A stretch of 64,000 nt of DNA from Emticicia sp. CRIBPO (GCF_009905725.1 NZ_JAAAKV010000003.1:214808-278807); one strand, 5' to 3'; shown: positions 41,853-52,300, counted from the first letter of the stretch. Notes: a model not told the origin generated them from the sequence alone. Program-made: numbers and translations.

Positions 41853-42395
41853 TTATTTAACGAGGTTCACCCTTAAACCGGCACTGATCTGCGGATTAAG
41901 GAAGAAAGGTTTTGGAGCAATCTCTAAATAACCACCCGCGTCCAGAAAAATAGCAAGGTCGTTTTGAGGGAGTGCAAATTCTATACCTGCAGCAGCAGCC
42001 GGCCCTACAGAAATAACTTTGAAAGAATCCCTGCTGCCGATTTCCAGGGGCCGGTTCCGGGAGTTGATTTGCCCTCCGAATCCATAATAGCCGTGGAATT
42101 TCTCGCTGTTGAACAACTCAGTGTGCCAGGAGTAAATGCCCTGGAACATCAGACCGGCTCCGTTATAAATAATGTCTTTGTTATAAGATCTGACCCTGCC
42201 GTACATAAACCCGTATGTACCGATGTTGACATCAAAGGCCCTCTCCCCGAAACTGAAATATTTCCGGATGTTAAGTCCCAGCGGTTCACCAACCCTCAGT
42301 CCCAAAGCCCAGTTTTTTTCATATTGTGCGAAAGAGGAGGCCACAGTGATTAAAACAATGGCAGAGGTCAAGGTAATTTTTTTCATAATTTTCAA
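41853..42395 (-). CDS. Predicted outer-membrane beta-barrel protein, hypothetical
   Basis: The 180-residue protein has signal peptide MKKITLTSAIVLITVASSFAQ (a second Met lies three codons earlier). The mature part alternates short strands rich in Gly and aromatics (WALGLRVGEPLGLNIRKYF, YGFMYGRVRS, GYYGFGGQ) and ends in GLRVNLVK. This resembles an eight-stranded outer membrane porin-like barrel. It overlaps the DUF3299-like gene by 4 bp and is last in an operon with the ABC exporter genes. Function unknown. Confidence 0.65.
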   Translation of the reverse strand: MKIMKKITLTSAIVLITVASSFAQYEKNWALGLRVGEPLGLNIRKYFSFGERAFDVNIGTYGFMYGRVRSYNKDIIYNGAGLMFQGIYSWHTELFNSEKFHGYYGFGGQINSRNRPLEIGSRDSFKVISVGPAAAAGIEFALPQNDLAIFLDAGGYLEIAPKPFFLNPQISAGLRVNLVK

Positions 42396-42844
42396 ATTTC
42401 GGCAACCGCCTGATCTATAATGTAATTCAAATCATTGATGTCATCAGCATTGAGACGGAAAAGCCCTTTGATCGTTACCCGGTCATCGGTATTAAAACGT
42501 TTGCTTACTTTCTTAAATTTGACAGACACCACAGATTCCGGTCCGGCCTGGCCGCAGAAGAAGCATGAGGCAAAAGGATTCGCTGACAATACATAATAAT
42601 TGGCGTCGATGTCAACCGGGATCATATAGCCGGTCAAAACCACTTCTTTGCCTTTTAGAGCCGAAACTTTAGCTCCGAACTGGGGTTCAAGGATGAACAT
42701 CCCTTCATCTGCATTCCATTTTTTCTTGAAGGTAACATCCCTCAGGTTTTCCCAGGTGATCTTTACCGGGTCAACGACCATCGTGAACGCCAAAGCAGGA
42801 ATTAAGAAAAGAACCAATCCGAAACGTACAATTTTGTTTTTCAT
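42392..42844 (-). CDS. DUF3299-like secreted protein
   Basis: The 150-residue protein has signal peptide MKNKIVRFGLVLFLIPALAFT. The mature part contains TWENLRDVTFKKKW, LKGKEVVLTGYMIPVDIDANYYVLSANPFASCFFCGQAGPESVV and NDLNYIIDQA. The VxLxGYxxP core and CFFCG block resemble DUF3299, whose C-x-x-C may bind metal. It sits between an FtsX-type permease gene (42-bp gap) and a beta-barrel gene (4-bp overlap). Similar ABC/DUF3299 neighbourhoods in Vibrionales are described in connection with zinc (Zrg); extending that here is inference. Confidence 0.7.
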   Translation of the reverse strand: MKNKIVRFGLVLFLIPALAFTMVVDPVKITWENLRDVTFKKKWNADEGMFILEPQFGAKVSALKGKEVVLTGYMIPVDIDANYYVLSANPFASCFFCGQAGPESVVSVKFKKVSKRFNTDDRVTIKGLFRLNADDINDLNYIIDQAVAEI

Positions 42845-42886
42845 ATTTATAAATTTAATCCGGCAGTCCGGTCTGATGATGTCTTT

Positions 42887-44065
42887 TTAATCTTCCGCCA
42901 GGGTTTTCGAAATGTTAATTCTGTACACACCCAGCGACGGAATACCAGCTGCAAAAATACCTACAATTAACGCACCGATCAAAAGAAATATTTCCTCGCT
43001 TTGCAGAGAAAGCTGATTTAATGAATAATGATAGTTTTTATTCAGCTGGCCCGACAGGATAAGAACGCCGATACGGCTCACAATAATTCCCAGAAGGAAT
43101 CCTGTAAGGCTTAAAAATATCCCTTCAAGCAACAGCATCATGAATAATTTGAATCTTTGGGCACCCATTGACAGCATGAGGGCCATTTCATATTTTCTTT
43201 CCTTAAGTGAATTGTAGAGTGTCACAAATACGCTGATGCCCGAAATGACCATGATAACCACAGCCAGGATTTTCAGGGTGTCAAAGCCTACGCCCATGAG
43301 TTCAAACAGGCGGTTGATCTCAATAGCCGGTAAGGCCGCCTGCATCACCGTATTCTGGTTGATGTTTCTGGGTAAAGTCATCAGCCCCAGCGGTGATCTG
43401 AATTTGATCAGGGCACAGGTGATTTCTTTTTTGGCCAGGGTGTCTTCCTCTCCATGCTCATGGATGGCCCACACACTGCCCAGGTTGGTGATCACCAGGT
43501 TATCTATCACAGAGTTGTTCTGCTGAAGAACACCGACTACTTTGTATTTCTTGTGGTCATGCACATCCCCGTCACTTTCCAGTCCGTGTGAGCCGCTGAA
43601 GGTATCTCCAAGTTTTAACCCGGTGTTCGCGGCTGTATTGGAGCCGATAACCGCCTCAAAGTCGCCTGAGAATGTTTTGCCTTCTGCAAACACCGCATTG
43701 AAATTTTTAAGGTATTTGCTGTTGGTGCCGACAATCCTGTAACCTTTGTGATTGTCACCCATGGAGAGCGGGATCATCTCCTTAACCAGCGGGTTTGACG
43801 TCAGTTTCTGCACGTCTTCCAGCGGCACATTCCCGGTAGGGGAGTCTATCTGGTAAATTCCGGAAAGAATCAGCTGCAGCGGGCTTCCTTTTGCCCCGAC
43901 TACCATGTCGATTCCTGTAATATTTTTCGTGAATTTCTCTTCGATTTGTTTGCCCAGCACCATGATCAGGGAAATGATGGCGATCCCGAACATCATCAGC
44001 AGAATGCACAGAAAACTGTTGAGTTTCTTGGCGGCTATATTTTTCCAAACTATTTTTAAAAGCAT
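42887..44065 (-). CDS. ABC transporter permease, FtsX/MacB type
   Basis: The 392-residue protein has an N-terminal helix (LNSFLCILLMMFGIAIISLIMVLG), a large periplasmic domain of about 220 residues and three C-terminal helices (near 265, 320 and 355), the MacB_PCD/FtsX layout. It contains DMVVGAKGSPLQLILSGIYQID, a block I associate with the branch linked to DUF3299. MacB-type proteins act as mechanotransmitters that move substrates in the periplasm rather than across the inner membrane. The ATPase gene lies 2 bp upstream. The substrate is not known. Confidence 0.9.
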   Translation of the reverse strand: MLLKIVWKNIAAKKLNSFLCILLMMFGIAIISLIMVLGKQIEEKFTKNITGIDMVVGAKGSPLQLILSGIYQIDSPTGNVPLEDVQKLTSNPLVKEMIPLSMGDNHKGYRIVGTNSKYLKNFNAVFAEGKTFSGDFEAVIGSNTAANTGLKLGDTFSGSHGLESDGDVHDHKKYKVVGVLQQNNSVIDNLVITNLGSVWAIHEHGEEDTLAKKEITCALIKFRSPLGLMTLPRNINQNTVMQAALPAIEINRLFELMGVGFDTLKILAVVIMVISGISVFVTLYNSLKERKYEMALMLSMGAQRFKLFMMLLLEGIFLSLTGFLLGIIVSRIGVLILSGQLNKNYHYSLNQLSLQSEEIFLLIGALIVGIFAAGIPSLGVYRINISKTLAED

Positions 44066-44067
44066 CG

Positions 44068-44694
44068 TTATAGGGTGATCTGATTAGTAAATTTTGATTT
44101 CAGCCTTTGGTCATGGGTCACAATCAGTAAAGCTGCCCCGATGTTACGGGCCTGACTTTCCAGCAGGGTAATCACTTTCCCGCAGTTTTCATCATCCAGG
44201 TTGGAGGTCGGCTCATCCGCAAGAATAAGTTTAGGGGCATTCATGACCGAACGGGCTATACTGACCCTCTGCTGCTCACCGCCACTCAGAAACTGGATCG
44301 GTTTAGAAAGCAGCTCTTCAAAACCCAGGGCTTGGGATAAGTCCCGGGCACGGGCTGTGTTTTGTTCTTTGCCTGCCAGGTAATTGGCCAGCACCAGGTT
44401 GTCTGCCACATTCAATGAGTTGACAAAATGCGATTTCTGGTAAATAATACCAATATTATTGGCCCTGAAGGCGATCATTTCTTTGGCTGAAAGCGATACG
44501 GTACTTTGTCCGTCAAGGTTGATTTCGCCTGAAGTGGGCTTGAGCAGAAGACCGATGAGGTTCAGAAGTGTCGTTTTTCCGGTACCTGAGTTGCCCAGAA
44601 TCAGGCAGGTTTCTCCTTTTTTGCAATGGATGTCCGGAAATTCGAAACTTTTATCCCGGGAATATCCGAAAACTAATTTATGGGTATTGAGCAT
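44068..44694 (-). CDS. ABC transporter ATP-binding protein, LolD/MacB type
   Basis: The 208-residue ATPase shows Walker [12 protein letters not shown], a Q-loop region with YQKSHFV, signature [15 protein letters not shown], Walker [13 protein letters not shown] and the switch His in IVTHD. It is the nucleotide-binding subunit for the adjacent FtsX-type permease (2 bp apart). A perfect -7 element at 44712-44719 gives a short leader. First gene of the operon that continues through the permease, DUF3299 and beta-barrel genes. Confidence 0.95.
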   Translation of the reverse strand: MLNTHKLVFGYSRDKSFEFPDIHCKKGETCLILGNSGTGKTTLLNLIGLLLKPTSGEINLDGQSTVSLSAKEMIAFRANNIGIIYQKSHFVNSLNVADNLVLANYLAGKEQNTARARDLSQALGFEELLSKPIQFLSGGEQQRVSIARSVMNAPKLILADEPTSNLDDENCGKVITLLESQARNIGAALLIVTHDQRLKSKFTNQITL

Positions 44695-44711
44695 TCAGAA
44701 TGAAGTTTTTA

Positions 44712-44719
44712 CAAAAATA
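44712..44719 (-). promoter_or_regulatory. -7 element (TATTTTTG, minus strand) for the ABC operon
   Basis: CAAAAATA on the plus strand is an exact complement of TAnnTTTG, about 18 bp before the ATG; no good -33 at the normal spacing. Confidence 0.4.
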
Positions 44720-44949
44720 CGAGGTATTGCCAGATTTTGAAGGGTTTCGAATTTAAAGTTTGTAATATATGTGCTTTGTGCTGGACCGGCAGGTTAAAAC
44801 AGCTCAGAAGCCGGCTTAAACTGTGGATTAATATTTATTTTCTTTTGCTTTTTTTGGTTGATTCTTTCCCCGATCTTTAAGGCTGATAAACAGTAGGTTA
44901 AAGAGCTCCTGGTCATCCAGCCCCTTTATAAAGTTTTACAGAAGATAAT

Positions 44950-44980
44950 TTTGACCGGAACCAATTTCCTACTAGATTTG
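44950..44980 (+). promoter_or_regulatory. Promoter of the peroxiredoxin gene
   Basis: TTTG at 44950-44953, a 19-nt spacer and TAGATTTG at 44973-44980: exact -33 and -7 elements at consensus spacing. Transcription should begin near 44987, giving a leader of about 33 nt. The strongest promoter seen in the window. Confidence 0.75.
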
Positions 44981-45019
44981 TAGACTAGTATAGGTATAAA
45001 CATTTAAAATTTTTAACAT

Positions 45020-45655
45020 ATGTCACTCAGATTAGGAGATATTGCACCGGATTTTCAGGCCGAAACTACTCAGGGGCCTATCAGTTTTCACGAATGGTTA
45101 GGCAACAGCTGGGGGTTGTTATTTTCGCACCCTGCAGATTTTACCCCTGTTTGTACTACGGAGTTGGGTAAAACCGCTCTTTTGAAAGGCGAATTCGAAA
45201 AGAAAGGCGTTAAAGTAATAGCTGTTTCAGTAGATGACCTGGATTCACATAACAGATGGGTTCCGGATATCGAAGAAGTGAACGGTGTGAAGATGAATTT
45301 CCCGATCATTGCTGATCAGGACCGCAACGTAGCCACTCTTTATGATATGATTCACCCGAATGCTTCTGAAAAAGCGACAGTTCGTTCGGTGTTCATCATC
45401 GGACCAGATAAAAAAGTAAAACTGACATTGACTTACCCGGCTTCAACAGGTCGTAATTTCCAGGAATTGTTAAGGGTTATAGATTCTCTTCAGCTAACGG
45501 CCAACTATTCAGTAGCTACCCCTGCTGACTGGCAGGATGGCGACGATGCTATCGTGGTGCCGGCAGTTTCAACGGAAGATGCGATCGCCAAATTCCCGAA
45601 AGGCGTTAAGATCGTTAAGCCGTATCTGAGGTACACTCCTCAGCCGAATAAGTAA
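45020..45655 (+). CDS. 1-Cys peroxiredoxin (Prx6-type)
   Basis: The 211-residue protein has a peroxidatic Cys45 in DFTPVCTTELG, the universal peroxiredoxin motif, and a C-terminal extension (PADWQDGDDAIVVPAVSTEDAIAKF) typical of the Prx6 branch. No resolving Cys is seen in the usual place. It reduces hydrogen peroxide and alkyl hydroperoxides in the cytoplasm. The gene has a consensus promoter and a long-stem terminator, consistent with high constitutive expression. It lies divergent from the ABC operon. Confidence 0.95.
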   Translation: MSLRLGDIAPDFQAETTQGPISFHEWLGNSWGLLFSHPADFTPVCTTELGKTALLKGEFEKKGVKVIAVSVDDLDSHNRWVPDIEEVNGVKMNFPIIADQDRNVATLYDMIHPNASEKATVRSVFIIGPDKKVKLTLTYPASTGRNFQELLRVIDSLQLTANYSVATPADWQDGDDAIVVPAVSTEDAIAKFPKGVKIVKPYLRYTPQPNK

Positions 45656-45668
45656 TAAAATCAAAGGG

Positions 45669-45733
45669 CCGGTCGTTTAGAAATTGGAAATTGCCAGGGT
45701 TTTACAGGCACTTTTTCTGAACGACCGGTTTTT
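45669..45733 (+). terminator. Long-stem terminator downstream of peroxiredoxin
   Basis: A 15-bp stem (from CCGGTCGTTTAGAAA to TTTCTGAACGACCGG, one G-T pair) closes a 30-nt loop that contains a small nested stem (TGCC/GGCA); a T-run follows. Unusually long for an intrinsic terminator. Confidence 0.8.
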
Positions 45734-45747
45734 GTATTATTTATTTA

Positions 45748-45777
45748 TTGCAATGCGATTTAAGAATCGTATTTTTG
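45748..45777 (+). promoter_or_regulatory. Promoter of the GH25 gene
   Basis: TTG at 45748-45750, a 19-nt spacer and TATTTTTG at 45770-45777 (exact). Initiation near 45784 means the TTG at 45748, the first possible in-frame start, cannot be a start codon but is the -33 element. Confidence 0.65.
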
Positions 45778-45795
45778 CCAAAAAAGATTTTCTCC

Positions 45796-46596
45796 GTGCG
45801 GAATTCCTACAGCAGAAAATATTCGAAATGGTACCACAAATGGCTCAACTGGATTTTCCATTGGAGGCTGTGGTATCTCTTAGTCTTTTCGGGTATCATA
45901 GTCATGTATCCTATATTTGTCAGTGATGGACAAGGCTGGAAATTTGTTGATACTTACGAGATTAGCCTCCCGCTCAAGCACCAGATACACGGCATCGATG
46001 TTTCTCACCACAATGGACTGATAGACTGGGCAAAAGTCAAAAAGACCCAGAAAAACAACGCTTATATCAAATTCGCCTTCATCAAAGCTACAGAGGGCAC
46101 AGATCTTCAGGACAGGTATTTTGACATGAACTGGAAGCAGGCAAAAAAACATGGATTTATCCGTGGAGCCTATCACTTTTTTGTGCCCTATTCTGACCCG
46201 AAACTCCAGGCCCTCAATTTTATACTGAAAGCCAAACATGAAGAAGGGGACCTGATCCCCGTCCTTGATTTTGAGATCAACGGGAAGACCAAAAAGGAGC
46301 GTGAAAATATGGTAGAGAACGTCAGGATCTGGCTGAACACCATTGAGTCGCATTATGGAATCAAGCCGATTATTTATACCAACAGATTTATATATAACCA
46401 ATACATCGAAGATAATTTCAAGGATTATCCCCTGTGGATATCGCAGTATGATTCGGGTGACCTGGAAGGGTATGATGACGGTGAAATCGTGTTGTGGCAA
46501 CACTCCTGTACCGGAAAACTGGACGGCATCAACGGACACGTGGATTTCAATGTATTTCTGGGCTCCGATTTCAAGCTGGATAAACTGAGATTTTAG
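45796..46596 (+). CDS. GH25 lysozyme, membrane-anchored
   Basis: The start GTG 45796 is chosen because the promoter at 45748-45777 overlaps the earlier TTG; this gives 266 residues. A basic N-terminus (YSRKYSKWYHKWL) and a membrane segment (WYLLVFSGIIVMYPIFV) lead into the GH25 domain: IHGIDVSHHNGLIDWAKVKK, FAFIKATEGTDLQDRYFDMN, GAYHFFVPYSDPKLQALNFI, PVLDFEI (catalytic Asp/Glu) and LWISQYDSG. The enzyme cleaves the glycan strand of peptidoglycan as an N,O-muramidase. With its N-terminal anchor it would act in the periplasm as a cell-wall remodelling enzyme. Confidence 0.85.
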   Translation: MRNSYSRKYSKWYHKWLNWIFHWRLWYLLVFSGIIVMYPIFVSDGQGWKFVDTYEISLPLKHQIHGIDVSHHNGLIDWAKVKKTQKNNAYIKFAFIKATEGTDLQDRYFDMNWKQAKKHGFIRGAYHFFVPYSDPKLQALNFILKAKHEEGDLIPVLDFEINGKTKKERENMVENVRIWLNTIESHYGIKPIIYTNRFIYNQYIEDNFKDYPLWISQYDSGDLEGYDDGEIVLWQHSCTGKLDGINGHVDFNVFLGSDFKLDKLRF

Positions 46597-46601
46597 TATA
46601 T

Positions 46602-46632
46602 TATTTTCAGTAAATTCTGAAAATATAATTTT
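46602..46632 (+). terminator. Candidate terminator downstream of the GH25 gene
   Basis: TATTTTCAG at 46602-46610 pairs with CTGAAAATA at 46617-46625 (9 bp, 6-nt loop), followed by TAATTTTAAT. Confidence 0.45.
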
Positions 46633-46658
46633 AATAGATATTTCTGAACATTTAATAA

Positions 46659-48352
<1,694 letters not shown>

Positions 48353-48476
48353 TATATGAATCTTTCAGTAATTATTGAAAAGATAATATTTATTAAATTT
48401 TTTGATTTTTTACTTGGAAATATAAATTCAATAAATTAAGTTTGAACTATCAAATCAGTTTGATGATTTTAGTCAA

Positions 48477-50333
48477 ATGAACGGTTTGAGTGGAGTTATA
48501 AAAATGGACTTACGTGCATTCCTTAATATAAAATTTGGTATAACATTCCGGCTGTTTTTCGCCGGATTTGTTATCATGTTTGGAGTTCATTCGGAAGTTA
48601 AAAGTCAACCGGTTGCTATTGAGCCGAAAACACCTTATGAAATCAGGTTTGTTGATGTAACTTTTCAGTTATCAGATGTTGCCAGATATTTGCTCAGTCA
48701 GGAAATTGCTTATTTAGACAAGAATCCCCACATTAAGCAAGACTATTTAGAAAAACTATCTTTGTATCTGCCCGTTATTGATCCTATGATCAGGAATGCC
48801 GGCGTGCCTGAGGATTTTAAGTTTTTAAGTGTCTATTCAAAATTTCAGAAAAGTGTAGGTTTGGTTTCCGTATTGGAGCCGGGTATTTTCTGGTGTATGG
48901 ACAATGCCAAGGCATTGGATGTCGATCTGGAAATCAACCGCATTGTAGATGAAAGAAAACACCTTACGCTGGCCACGGCCGGTGCCCTGGTGAGTTTAAA
49001 ACGTAATAATATCCTTTATAACAGCTGGGGTTCTGCTCTTTTTGCTCACATAGCAGACAGGAGCGTCATCAAAACTCTGGACATAGGAAAGAAATGGAAC
49101 GGCAATAAGTTTATCGTACTGGATTCGCCGGCATATAGTTCTTTAATACATTTTCTGGCCTTTAAATGGGTGATGGAACGTGACTGGCCGGGTTTCAGGC
49201 CTGAGGTACACAGGATCGTTTACGAGTACCCCTATGGAAAAGGCAAAAGCCTGAATCTTATCGGGGCTGATCTGCAGGTAGAGCCCAAAGACCTGGTCGA
49301 AAGTAATAAATGGCTGAAGGTTAATCTTGTGCCGGATCGCAAATCGACGGTTATCGTAGTGATCCCATCGTCAAGATATCATGAGATCAGGAAACTATCC
49401 GAATTGTCCCGGAATCTGGGCATATCAGGATACGAATCAGGTTTCCCGGTTTTGAAAGAAACACCGGCTTATTCAAAAGGAAAAGGCGGGGTGTTTTATA
49501 AGATCAATGATAAAAAGGGGATCAGGGCTGATTTTTGTGACAGTCATGTGACACTAGCCTATAAATCTGATCTGAGCCTGAAGAAATTTCTTGACTACAA
49601 TGAAATGACGGAGAAAGACGTCACTACGGTAGGGCAGGTGTATTACCTCCAGGAAAAGAACGGAAAGGCCAAAATTCCTTTTCATATAGTAAAGGAAGGA
49701 GAGACGATCTGGTACATTTCTCAGCTTTATGGCGTGAAAATGTCGACCCTGCTGGATTTTAACCGTATGGATGCCGTACAAAGGCTTCAGCACGGAAGGG
49801 TGATCTGGTTACAAAAGAAAAGATCGAAGAAAAGGCCGGTAGAGCACGTGGAGCTGCCGAAAGAAGAGATTACTTTCCCTGAGGAAGAAGTGGTGGCTGC
49901 TGCAGAGCAGGAGCAGGTGATTCCGGTAGAAAAACTGGTGTCTGAAGCACAGAAGCCTGCGGAGGTGAAGCCCGTTGAGCAGAAACCGGCAGATCAAAAA
50001 GTCATAGAGGTAGTTAAAGAAACTCCGAAAGAGGTCAAACCTGTAGAAAAACCAAAGACTGAAGAAACGGTCACGGTGATAAAACAGGAGCCTAAAAAAG
50101 AGGTTAAACCCACGGTAGCTGAAAAAAAACCTGAGCCGAAGAAAGTGATTGAAGAAGATATTCCCGGATCAGAAATCAGCGATGGATATATTTATCATAT
50201 TGTAAAGCAGGGAGAAACCTTATACCGGATATCGGTCAATTACAAGGTAAGTGTAGAGAAATTATATAAGCTTAATAACCTGAAATCGAATACAATCGAG
50301 ATCGGAGACAGGATCAGGGTTAAGCCCATTTAA
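48477..50333 (+). CDS. LysM protein with degenerate transglycosylase-like domain
   Basis: The 618-residue protein has a signal-anchor at 20-37 and then a region (about 80-260) resembling MltD-type lytic transglycosylases: YLPVIDPMIRNAGVPEDFKFLSV. The catalytic Q-E-S is replaced by Tyr120-Ser121-Lys122, and the usual GFWQF becomes GIFWCM, so it should be catalytically dead. Two LysM domains bind peptidoglycan: one from His403 (HIVKEGETIWYISQLYGV) and one from His574 (HIVKQGETLYRISVNYKV). They are separated by a Lys-, Glu- and Pro-rich stretch (about 450-570). It is probably a periplasmic peptidoglycan-binding scaffold. Confidence 0.8.
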   Translation: MNGLSGVIKMDLRAFLNIKFGITFRLFFAGFVIMFGVHSEVKSQPVAIEPKTPYEIRFVDVTFQLSDVARYLLSQEIAYLDKNPHIKQDYLEKLSLYLPVIDPMIRNAGVPEDFKFLSVYSKFQKSVGLVSVLEPGIFWCMDNAKALDVDLEINRIVDERKHLTLATAGALVSLKRNNILYNSWGSALFAHIADRSVIKTLDIGKKWNGNKFIVLDSPAYSSLIHFLAFKWVMERDWPGFRPEVHRIVYEYPYGKGKSLNLIGADLQVEPKDLVESNKWLKVNLVPDRKSTVIVVIPSSRYHEIRKLSELSRNLGISGYESGFPVLKETPAYSKGKGGVFYKINDKKGIRADFCDSHVTLAYKSDLSLKKFLDYNEMTEKDVTTVGQVYYLQEKNGKAKIPFHIVKEGETIWYISQLYGVKMSTLLDFNRMDAVQRLQHGRVIWLQKKRSKKRPVEHVELPKEEITFPEEEVVAAAEQEQVIPVEKLVSEAQKPAEVKPVEQKPADQKVIEVVKETPKEVKPVEKPKTEETVTVIKQEPKKEVKPTVAEKKPEPKKVIEEDIPGSEISDGYIYHIVKQGETLYRISVNYKVSVEKLYKLNNLKSNTIEIGDRIRVKPI

Positions 50334-50370
50334 GATAGTAATAAGTAGTATAGATTCACTCGATAGCTCG

Positions 50371-50407
50371 ATTAGCCCTGGTCATTGGCCGGGGCTAATT
50401 TTTTTGG
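50371..50407 (+). terminator. Intrinsic terminator downstream of the LysM gene
   Basis: ATTAGCCCTGG/CCGGGGCTAAT stem (one G-T pair), 7-nt loop, then TTTTTTT. Confidence 0.85.
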
Positions 50408-50566
50408 GATGGAGAAAGGAAAAAAGGAGGAAGGGAAAAGGATGATTGGTGTCATGTCATGGAATAAATTTTGGATGTCAATTACAAAATAGTGCTGATC
50501 ATGGATAGCAAACGTCGTATACAACCTCAAAGATGGATTTGCATCATAAACAAATCACAAAAAAAC

Positions 50567-51052
50567 TCAGGAGTTAAAATGATTGTAGAGCTGAGAACCG
50601 GCGTAGAAGATCATGACCAGGCATAAGGTCACTTTGGCGAATATACCCACCAAAAAGCCGATGAAGCTTCCCAGGGCGGCTTTAAAGGCCTTGTTGAAGT
50701 TGTTTTCATTGAGCATCTCACCCAGGAATGCCCCGGCAAAAGCCCCGATGAAAATACCGAACGGTCCCATGAAAAGCCCGGCCAGCATACCGATGAATGA
50801 GCCTGTTACGCCATATTTGCTGCCTCCGAACTTTTTGGTGCCCCAGATGGGTACGTAGTAGTCCAGAACAGTGATCAGGACTGTGGCAGCCCCCAGCCAG
50901 AACAGCAAATTGTCAGAGAACTGTGCGTAATCAGAAAAATGAAGTAAGAGAATGCCTCCGAAACTCAGAGGTGGTCCGGGCAGAGGTAAAACAGCTCCTG
51001 CCAGCCCGATAAGCAGGCAGGCAATGCCAAGAATAAGCAGGACTACTTCCAT
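50567..51052 (-). CDS. DUF456 family membrane protein
   Basis: The 161-residue protein has four hydrophobic segments and repeated Gly-rich helices (GVLPLPGPPLSFGGILLL, FIGMLAGLFMGPFGIFIGAFAGAFLGEMLN). The PGPPLSF and GPFGIFIGAFAGAFLGE blocks are the DUF456 hallmarks. Function is unknown. It is located 2 bp downstream of the aminotransferase gene, which follows purC by 1 bp, so purC, aminotransferase and DUF456 form one transcription unit. That linkage looks historical rather than functional. Confidence 0.85.
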   Translation of the reverse strand: MEVVLLILGIACLLIGLAGAVLPLPGPPLSFGGILLLHFSDYAQFSDNLLFWLGAATVLITVLDYYVPIWGTKKFGGSKYGVTGSFIGMLAGLFMGPFGIFIGAFAGAFLGEMLNENNFNKAFKAALGSFIGFLVGIFAKVTLCLVMIFYAGSQLYNHFNS

Positions 51053-51054
51053 AA

Positions 51055-52299
51055 TCAGGCTTCCTGCAGGATCGGCGTCGATTTGATCCTTTTTTCATTC
51101 AGGAATTCTCCGATGCGGTTGGTAGCCAGTTCGAGCGTGTCGGTATCCGGCAAAAATACCACCCTGAAGTGAGACTTGTCAGGATAGTTGAATCCTTTCC
51201 CTGAGACCACGAAGACCTTTTGCTCTGTCAGTAAGTCCAGCACAAACTGTTCATCATCTACCAGGTTGAATTTCTTAAGATCTATTTTCGGGAAGACATA
51301 CAGCGAGCCTTTGGGCTTGACACAGGTAATTCCCGGAATATCCGTCAGTTTGTAATGCACCAGGTCTCTTTGTTTTCTCAGTCTGCCGTTTTCAGCCACC
51401 AGGTCATTGATACTCTGATATCCGCCTAAAGCGGTCTGAATGGCGTATTGGGTTGGTACATTGGCACATAACCTCATGCTGGCCAGTAGGTTGAGGCCCT
51501 CAAGGAAAGACTTGGCACGGTGCTTGGCCCCGCTCGGGATCACCCAGCCGCCTCTGAAACCTGCCGCACGGTAGTTTTTGGAGATGCCCCCGAAAGTCAT
51601 GAAAAACACGTCTTCCGAAAGGGTGGCTATAGGAACATGAACGTTGCCGTCATACAGGATTTTATCATAAATCTCATCTGAGAATATGATCAGGTTATGT
51701 TTTTCGGCCAGTTTTACGATTTGCTTCAATACATCTTTCTCGTAAACCGCCCCGGTAGGGTTGTTCGGATTGATGATGACGATGGCTTTGGTCTTGGAAG
51801 TTATCTTGCTTTCCATGTCCTGGATATCAGGATTCCAGTCGGATTCCTCGTCACATATATAATGTACAGGTTTACCGCCCGACAAGCCTACGGCTGTGGT
51901 CCAGAGCGGGTAATCCGGTGAGGGGATCAGTATTTCGTCGCCCTGATTCAGCAAGGCCTGCATGGTCATGACGATCAGCTCACTGACGCCGTTGCCCACA
52001 AAAATATCTTCAAACTGAACGTCTTTGATACCGATTTGCTGGGTATAGTGCTGAATAGCTTTTCTGGCAGAGAAAATGCCAAGATGGTGAGAATAGCCCT
52101 GGGCGTTTCTCAGGTTAAGGATCATGTCATGAACAATTTCATCAGGGACATCAAATCCGAACGGGGCGGGATTGCCGATGTTAAGATTGATGATTTTCTG
52201 ACCCATGGCTTCTAGCTGCTGAGCTTTTTCAAAAACCGGGCCTCTGATAGCGTAGCTCAGATTATTGAGCCTGTCGCTTTTTAAAAATTGTTTTGACAT
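51055..52299 (-). CDS. Class I PLP-dependent aminotransferase (AlaA/AspC-like)
   Basis: 414 residues from ATG 52297-52299; an upstream TTG lies inside purC. Fold-type I features: INLNIGNPAPFGFDVPDEIV, IINPNNPTGAVY (PLP Asn), SDEIYDKILYDG (Asp and Tyr to the pyridine ring) and GGISKNYRAAGFRGGW, with the Schiff-base Lys. The GFRGGW block and overall length fit the AlaA-type alanine-glutamate or related aromatic/branched-chain transaminases. The exact amino acid is uncertain. It follows purC by 1 bp, so is translationally coupled. Confidence 0.9.
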   Translation of the reverse strand: MSKQFLKSDRLNNLSYAIRGPVFEKAQQLEAMGQKIINLNIGNPAPFGFDVPDEIVHDMILNLRNAQGYSHHLGIFSARKAIQHYTQQIGIKDVQFEDIFVGNGVSELIVMTMQALLNQGDEILIPSPDYPLWTTAVGLSGGKPVHYICDEESDWNPDIQDMESKITSKTKAIVIINPNNPTGAVYEKDVLKQIVKLAEKHNLIIFSDEIYDKILYDGNVHVPIATLSEDVFFMTFGGISKNYRAAGFRGGWVIPSGAKHRAKSFLEGLNLLASMRLCANVPTQYAIQTALGGYQSINDLVAENGRLRKQRDLVHYKLTDIPGITCVKPKGSLYVFPKIDLKKFNLVDDEQFVLDLLTEQKVFVVSGKGFNYPDKSHFRVVFLPDTDTLELATNRIGEFLNEKRIKSTPILQEA

Positions 52300-52300
52300 G

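Larger units (their letters stand above)
44695..45019. other. Divergent control region between ABC operon and peroxiredoxin gene
   Basis: About 325 bp; it holds a -7 element for the ABC operon (44712-44719, minus) and a perfect promoter for peroxiredoxin (44950-44980, plus). No frame or repeat is apparent between them. Confidence 0.5.

Noticed and set aside
45684-45926. Plus-strand frame between peroxiredoxin and GH25 genes
   Set aside because: Overlaps the terminator, promoter and GH25 start in another frame; no family similarity.
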